Assembly (NCBI GenBank): GCA_002394725.1
Contig: DGUQ01000068.1
Location: 1 to 8,531, forward strand
DNA length: 8,531 nt
Direction of reading: 5' to 3'
DNA from: Ruminococcaceae bacterium UBA4306
Lineage (GTDB): Bacteria > Bacillota > Clostridia > Oscillospirales > Acutalibacteraceae
Shown: in pieces, positions 5,848 to 8,531 of the stretch
Position numbering within the stretch: position 1 is the first letter of the stretch
Layout: every line of letters starts with the position of its first letter
Made by a program: the position numbers and the translations under genes
Notes under the pieces: model-generated
What the model saw: only the letters and a program-made list of their open reading frames with translations
What the model was told of the DNA's origin: nothing
Databases searched by the model: none

Positions 5848-6690
5848 ATGGGCAGACCTGACGGCAAAAAGTTAAAGAACCTCGGCGTCGAGTATTTGGT
5901 AGGCGCGCATGTGATGGCAGAGCGCTCCGACGCGATGAACATGATCACCATCGATCTTCCCGAAGCGCCGATGAAGGAATATCTGAATCGCAAGCGCAAG
6001 GAGGGCAAGCGGTATTCGCATCTTTCACTGATCCTCGCGGCAATGGTACGTGCCTTTGCGGAATATCCCCAGCTCAACCGCTTTGTTGTCAACAAGCGTA
6101 TCTATGCGCGCAACGAGATCGCTGTCGGCATGGTCGTCTTAAAGGGCGGCAAGATCGACGGCGTCGGAACGACCAGCAAGATGAAGTTCCCACCCGACGC
6201 TACCATCGATACGATCAACGATATCATCACGCAATATATCGAGAAAAACCGTCAGGAGGACGATCTCAACGCGACCGATAAGCTCGCCGACTTTTTGTGC
6301 TCCGTGCCGGGTCTGCTGCGCGTAGCGGCTAATCTGATCAAATGGCTGGATAAGCACAACTGGTGCCCCAAGGCGATCATCGAGGCTTCTCCCTTCCATT
6401 GCTCGATCATCCTCACCGATCTGGCGAGCATCAAGACCAACTCCATCCACCATCATATCTATAATTTCGGCACCACGTCCATCAGTCTGGCAATGGGCAA
6501 TATGCGCGAGGTACCTGTGCGCAGAAAGGGCGAGGTCACCTTTGAGAGATGTCTGCCGCTCGGCATCGTGACGGACGACCGCATCGCCTCGGGCAATATC
6601 CTCGGTCTGGCGTTCAGAAAGTTTCAGAAGTATTTACTGAACCCCGAGGTGCTGGAAAATCCCCCCGAAATCATCAATTCTGAGATATAA
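5848..6690 (+). CDS. Stand-alone 2-oxoacid dehydrogenase E2-like (CAT-fold) acyltransferase, catalytic His missing
   Basis: A 280-residue cytosolic protein matching only the C-terminal catalytic domain of dihydrolipoamide acyltransferases (E2/chloramphenicol acetyltransferase fold). It has no lipoyl domain and no peripheral-subunit-binding domain. Recognisable parts are AEYPQLNRFVVNKRIYARNEIAVGMVV (around residues 71-97), and YNFGTTSISLAMGN (205-218), which aligns with the E2 stretch containing the conserved Phe-Gly and Gly turns. GIVTDDRIASGN (239-250) occupies the position of the active-site motif DHRxxDG. There the catalytic His is Asp244 and the motif Asp is Ser248, so classical acyl transfer should not work. 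The insert at about 130-190 (CSVPGLLRVAANLIKWLDKHNW) is hydrophobic and may contact membranes or partners. The start is ATG 5848 with GAGGA at 5836-5840. It has its own promoter and terminator, and no E1 or E3 genes lie nearby. Fold confidence is high; function is unknown. Confidence 0.82.
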   Translation: MGRPDGKKLKNLGVEYLVGAHVMAERSDAMNMITIDLPEAPMKEYLNRKRKEGKRYSHLSLILAAMVRAFAEYPQLNRFVVNKRIYARNEIAVGMVVLKGGKIDGVGTTSKMKFPPDATIDTINDIITQYIEKNRQEDDLNATDKLADFLCSVPGLLRVAANLIKWLDKHNWCPKAIIEASPFHCSIILTDLASIKTNSIHHHIYNFGTTSISLAMGNMREVPVRRKGEVTFERCLPLGIVTDDRIASGNILGLAFRKFQKYLLNPEVLENPPEIINSEI

Positions 6691-6696
6691 TTTTTC

Positions 6697-6721
6697 AAAG
6701 ACCGCTCCGCGCGGTCTTTTT
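6697..6721 (+). terminator. Rho-independent terminator after the acyltransferase-like gene
   Basis: AAAGACCGC (6697-6705), loop TCCGC and GCGGTCTTT (6711-6719) form a nine-pair G/C-rich stem ending in a run of five T. It starts six bases after the stop codon and separates this gene from the long regulatory region that follows. Confidence 0.9.
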
Positions 6722-6856
6722 GTGCATTTAGACCTATAACAAGCCGGTGTAAGATGATATTTTTGTCACATCTGTGAAGCTCTGCCATGATTCACATAAT
6801 GGAATAAACGGTTACAATTTGTAATTATTTTCAGTATCTTGTGGTTTGTTTGTACG

Positions 6857-6892
6857 GGATATACTACATATCCGCATCTTACTGCGGTTTTT
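6857..6892 (+). terminator. Overlapping hairpins, the second terminator-like
   Basis: GGATAT (6857-6862), loop ACTAC and ATATCC (6868-6873) form one hairpin. CCGCA (6872-6876), loop TCTTAC and TGCGG (6883-6887) followed by TTTTT (6888-6892) form a second. They share CC at 6872-6873, so they compete. This is the geometry of a small attenuator, but stems of five and six pairs are short and no clear promoter is seen upstream. Confidence 0.4.
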
Positions 6893-6987
6893 GGATTGAA
6901 TTGATCAAGCAGAGGCAGGCGCATTATTCTTGTCAGATAACAAAAGAATGGAGCAAAAAATGCTAATTGTTGGCAAAGAAATAAAAT

Positions 6988-7046
6988 ATTACAGAAAAGT
7001 TACAAAATAGTAAAAATAAGATTACAAATCACTCAAAAAGGTTACA
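6988..7046 (+). promoter_or_regulatory. Phased TTACA direct repeats, candidate response-regulator site
   Basis: ATTACA (6988), GTTACA (6999), ATTACA (7021) and GTTACA (7041) lie on one strand at intervals of 11, 22 and 20 bases, close to one or two helical turns. The last copy ends 9 bases before the -35 box. Direct repeats of this form with an 11-base period are typical of OmpR/PhoB-family regulators; the Bacillus PhoP box uses TTAACA-like repeats. The identity of the regulator is not known from this window. Confidence 0.5.
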
Positions 7047-7055
7047 GTATTGTTG

Positions 7056-7085
7056 TTGGCAATAACTCTGCGCTTGAAATATAAT
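7056..7085 (+). promoter_or_regulatory. Predicted sigma-A promoter of the secreted-protein gene
   Basis: TTGGCA (7056-7061, five of six consensus) and a perfect TATAAT (7080-7085) are 18 bases apart. Transcription from near 7092 would give a leader of about 55 bases. A second, poorer pair downstream (TTGCTT, TATATC, 15-base gap) is not supported. Confidence 0.7.
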
Positions 7086-7146
7086 GTAATTGCTTAGAAT
7101 TGGCGAAAACTATATCTTTAGCAAATTTTTTTAGGAGGAAATACGA

Positions 7147-8531
7147 ATGCTTAAGACTAGGAAACTAATCAGTTTGCTGCTTGTTGTAGCGATGATGCTA
7201 TCGATGTTTTCCGTAGCAATCGTGTCAGCAAGCGCGGCTGATGGTGACGCAGCCACCATCGTAGCTGATGGTGTAACGTACAAAGCCCATGAAGGCGATA
7301 CCATTCGGTATAAGGCCTACATGGATGTCACCTCAATTCCGACAGCTGCAGATGGTATTGTACACGCCATCGAAGCAGTCACCTACTATACGCAGGACAA
7401 CCTGACGATTTCGGTAGAGCCTGACTGCTCCGGCGAGATAACAGATCCTACTGTTGTCCATGATGAGTACAATCACATCTACTACAACGATGCGAATGCG
7501 AAAGGCTTTAAATTCACGGCCGACAGCAAACCGTTAATCGATGTCAGCTTTACGGTTACTAAGGGTGGCACATCCACGATTACCAATAGTATTATTACTC
7601 TGTCCAAGGCAGAGAATAACGTACTCAAATACTTCTATGTCAATGGCGGAGAACCGTTGACACAGGAGCAGCCTACCTATTGGAGTACGATCGAAGTAAC
7701 TTGTCCCCATCCGGACGAGCCTACCGTAGCTCCGACCGAGGCACCGACCCCCGGTGACAAGGCGATCGTGCATGTCCAGGGTCTGGACGGCGAGACTGAG
7801 ACCAAGGAATTCAACGTAGGCGACGATTTCTATGTTTACACTACGCTGAACGCTTCTCAGATCAACGAAGGCAAGATCGGTTCGATCAACGGCTACCAGC
7901 TCTATCCGAATGCTATGATCAAGCTCCTCAACGAGTATGACGAGGAAGGTATCATCGATCTTGAAGATATGTTCCCTGTCACCAAGACGAGCACTATGGC
8001 AAGCGGACATCATACCTCTATGGATGATCTGGAGGGAGAAGTTGGTGAGAGATACAACCATGATCCCAACAGAGGTATCGTTGGTTACACTGCTTCCATC
8101 GCAAGTAAGAGAGGCTTCGCCTTTAATGATAACGACGATATCCTGATCAAGGTACATTATCAGGCGACCGCACCCGGCGAGGCATACATCACCAATGATA
8201 TGAGAACGCTGAGCGCGTCTGATGATCATTTGACACCGCTTATCGACGAGTGGGAGACTATCAATCCTGAATTCAGACTCCATTCTTCGTTCTACTGGCC
8301 TGAGTCCGCTAAGCCGACTGAGGGCGAGACCGAAGCTCCCGTACCGACTGAGGCACCGACTGAGGCTCCCGAGCCCACCGAGGCACCGACCGAGGCTCCC
8401 GTGCCCACCGAGGCACCGACCGAGGCTCCTGTCCCGACAGAAGCTCCGACCGAGCCCACTCCCGAGGACGTCTATATCGTAGCCGGTAACGCTACCGATA
8501 TCTTCGGTACCTCATGGAACGGCAACGATAC
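7147..8531 (+). CDS. Secreted multidomain surface protein with cohesin-like modules and PTEAP linkers, 3' end missing
   Basis: The open frame runs from ATG 7147 (AGGAGG at 7133-7138) to the window edge, giving 461 residues without a stop. Residues 1-31 are a Sec signal peptide (KTRK, hydrophobic core, cleavage after SASA). Module 1 (about 38-185) opens GDTIRYKAYMDV and contains a YYTQDNLTI strand pattern. A short PTVAPTEAPTP linker (192-202) follows. Module 2 (about 205-390) has VGDDFYVYTTLNAS, KIGSINGYQLYP, and IVGYTASIASKRGFAFNDND. Both have the initial 'GD-x-hydrophobic-x-V/Y' strand and later parts of cohesin-like beta sandwiches common in Ruminococcus surface proteins; this is my reading, not an alignment. 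A four-fold ten-residue Pro/Thr/Glu/Ala repeat (399-438) links to VYIVAGNATDIFGTSWNGND, which resembles the start of X25/starch-binding-type modules in ruminococcal proteins. The protein is probably exported and may bind polysaccharide or scaffold partners. No enzyme motif, dockerin or anchor is visible in the part present. Confidence 0.85.
   Translation, partial: MLKTRKLISLLLVVAMMLSMFSVAIVSASAADGDAATIVADGVTYKAHEGDTIRYKAYMDVTSIPTAADGIVHAIEAVTYYTQDNLTISVEPDCSGEITDPTVVHDEYNHIYYNDANAKGFKFTADSKPLIDVSFTVTKGGTSTITNSIITLSKAENNVLKYFYVNGGEPLTQEQPTYWSTIEVTCPHPDEPTVAPTEAPTPGDKAIVHVQGLDGETETKEFNVGDDFYVYTTLNASQINEGKIGSINGYQLYPNAMIKLLNEYDEEGIIDLEDMFPVTKTSTMASGHHTSMDDLEGEVGERYNHDPNRGIVGYTASIASKRGFAFNDNDDILIKVHYQATAPGEAYITNDMRTLSASDDHLTPLIDEWETINPEFRLHSSFYWPESAKPTEGETEAPVPTEAPTEAPEPTEAPTEAPVPTEAPTEAPVPTEAPTEPTPEDVYIVAGNATDIFGTSWNGND
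8341..8460 (+). repeat. Four 30-bp tandem repeats coding for a PTEAPTEAP linker
   Basis: Four in-frame 30-base units encode VPTEAPTEAP, EPTEAPTEAP, VPTEAPTEAP and VPTEAPTEPT. Nested inside are 15-base half-units (PTEAP). Codons differ slightly between units (gag/gaa, ccg/ccc), so the array is not a very recent expansion. The product would be a rigid, extended, negatively charged linker between modules, and copy number could vary by slippage or recombination. Confidence 0.9.

Larger units (their letters stand above)
6722..7146 (+). other. 425-bp AT-rich non-coding leader/regulatory region
   Basis: No credible gene is seen on either strand. The stretch is clearly richer in A and T than the flanking genes. 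It holds, in order: TCACATCTGTGA, an imperfect palindrome (6766-6777), with another TTCACA at 6791-6796; the exact palindrome TTACAA-T-TTGTAA (6812-6824); two overlapping hairpins ending in five T (6857-6892); four TTACA repeats (6989-7046); a promoter (7056-7085); and AGGAGG (7133-7138), eight bases before the ATG. The length and density of sites suggest a regulated gene downstream. Confidence 0.7.

Noticed and set aside
6766..6796. TCACA/TGTGA inverted half-sites resembling a CRP/FNR site
   Set aside because: Spacing is 2 or 14 bases rather than the 6 expected for TGTGA-N6-TCACA, and no promoter is positioned to use it.
6948..7010. Small ORF of 20 codons (MEQKMLIVGKEIKYYRKVTK) whose end resembles the start of an XRE helix-turn-helix domain
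   Set aside because: No Shine-Dalgarno site, very short, lies across the TTACA repeats, and the resemblance is to a low-complexity Lys/Tyr stretch.
7534..8283. Minus-strand open frame opposite the secreted-protein gene
   Set aside because: The sense strand has a signal peptide, a strong ribosome site and repeats in frame; the antisense product has no motif.

Overview
The window looks like chromosomal DNA of a Gram-positive gut or rumen clostridium, most likely Oscillospiraceae/Ruminococcaceae. The reasons are strong Shine-Dalgarno sites, a lipoprotein with an LSGC lipobox, a clostridial-type QueH, and a large secreted protein with (PTEAP)n linkers and cohesin-like modules of the kind common in Ruminococcus. 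No tRNA, rRNA, CRISPR array, transposase or phage gene is visible. The taxonomic call is inference from gene style, not a database result.

Layout, all genes on the + strand: (1) the 3' part of a cyclase/kynurenine-formamidase-like hydrolase (1-563); (2) a 718-residue lipoprotein with one C-terminal membrane span and an acidic cytoplasmic tail (776-2932), overlapping by 20 bases (3) a HAD phosphatase of the phosphoglycolate phosphatase type (2913-3563); (4) QueH, epoxyqueuosine reductase (3719-4354), ending in a structured 135-bp duplication unit and a strong terminator; (5) a YrbG-like Ca2+/Na+ antiporter (4789-5742); (6) a stand-alone E2/CAT-fold acyltransferase-like protein lacking the catalytic His (5848-6690), with its own promoter and terminator; (7) a 425-bp AT-rich regulatory region; (8) the first 461 residues of a secreted multidomain protein that runs off the window (7147-8531). 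Apart from lipoprotein/gph, these look like independent housekeeping units rather than one pathway.

The most unusual content lies between the genes. Three of the gaps (564-759, 3557-3704, 4551-4771) are filled by short elements of one design: tandem heptamers at both ends arranged as inverted repeats, a subterminal GGGC-N3-GCCC-type hairpin at one end, and in two of them a GGGAAA-type hairpin at the other. Two use (T/G)AGGAGT heptamers and lie in opposite orientations; the third keeps the architecture but uses a different heptamer (CCATTCA). Each ends 14-17 bases before the next start codon, and two begin at or inside the preceding stop codon. They look like non-autonomous mobile or otherwise spreading intergenic elements.

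Upstream of the secreted-protein gene, four TTACA repeats spaced 11, 22 and 20 bases stand just before a good sigma-A-type promoter. This suggests an OmpR/PhoB-family response regulator site. A possible attenuator-like pair of overlapping hairpins lies further upstream.
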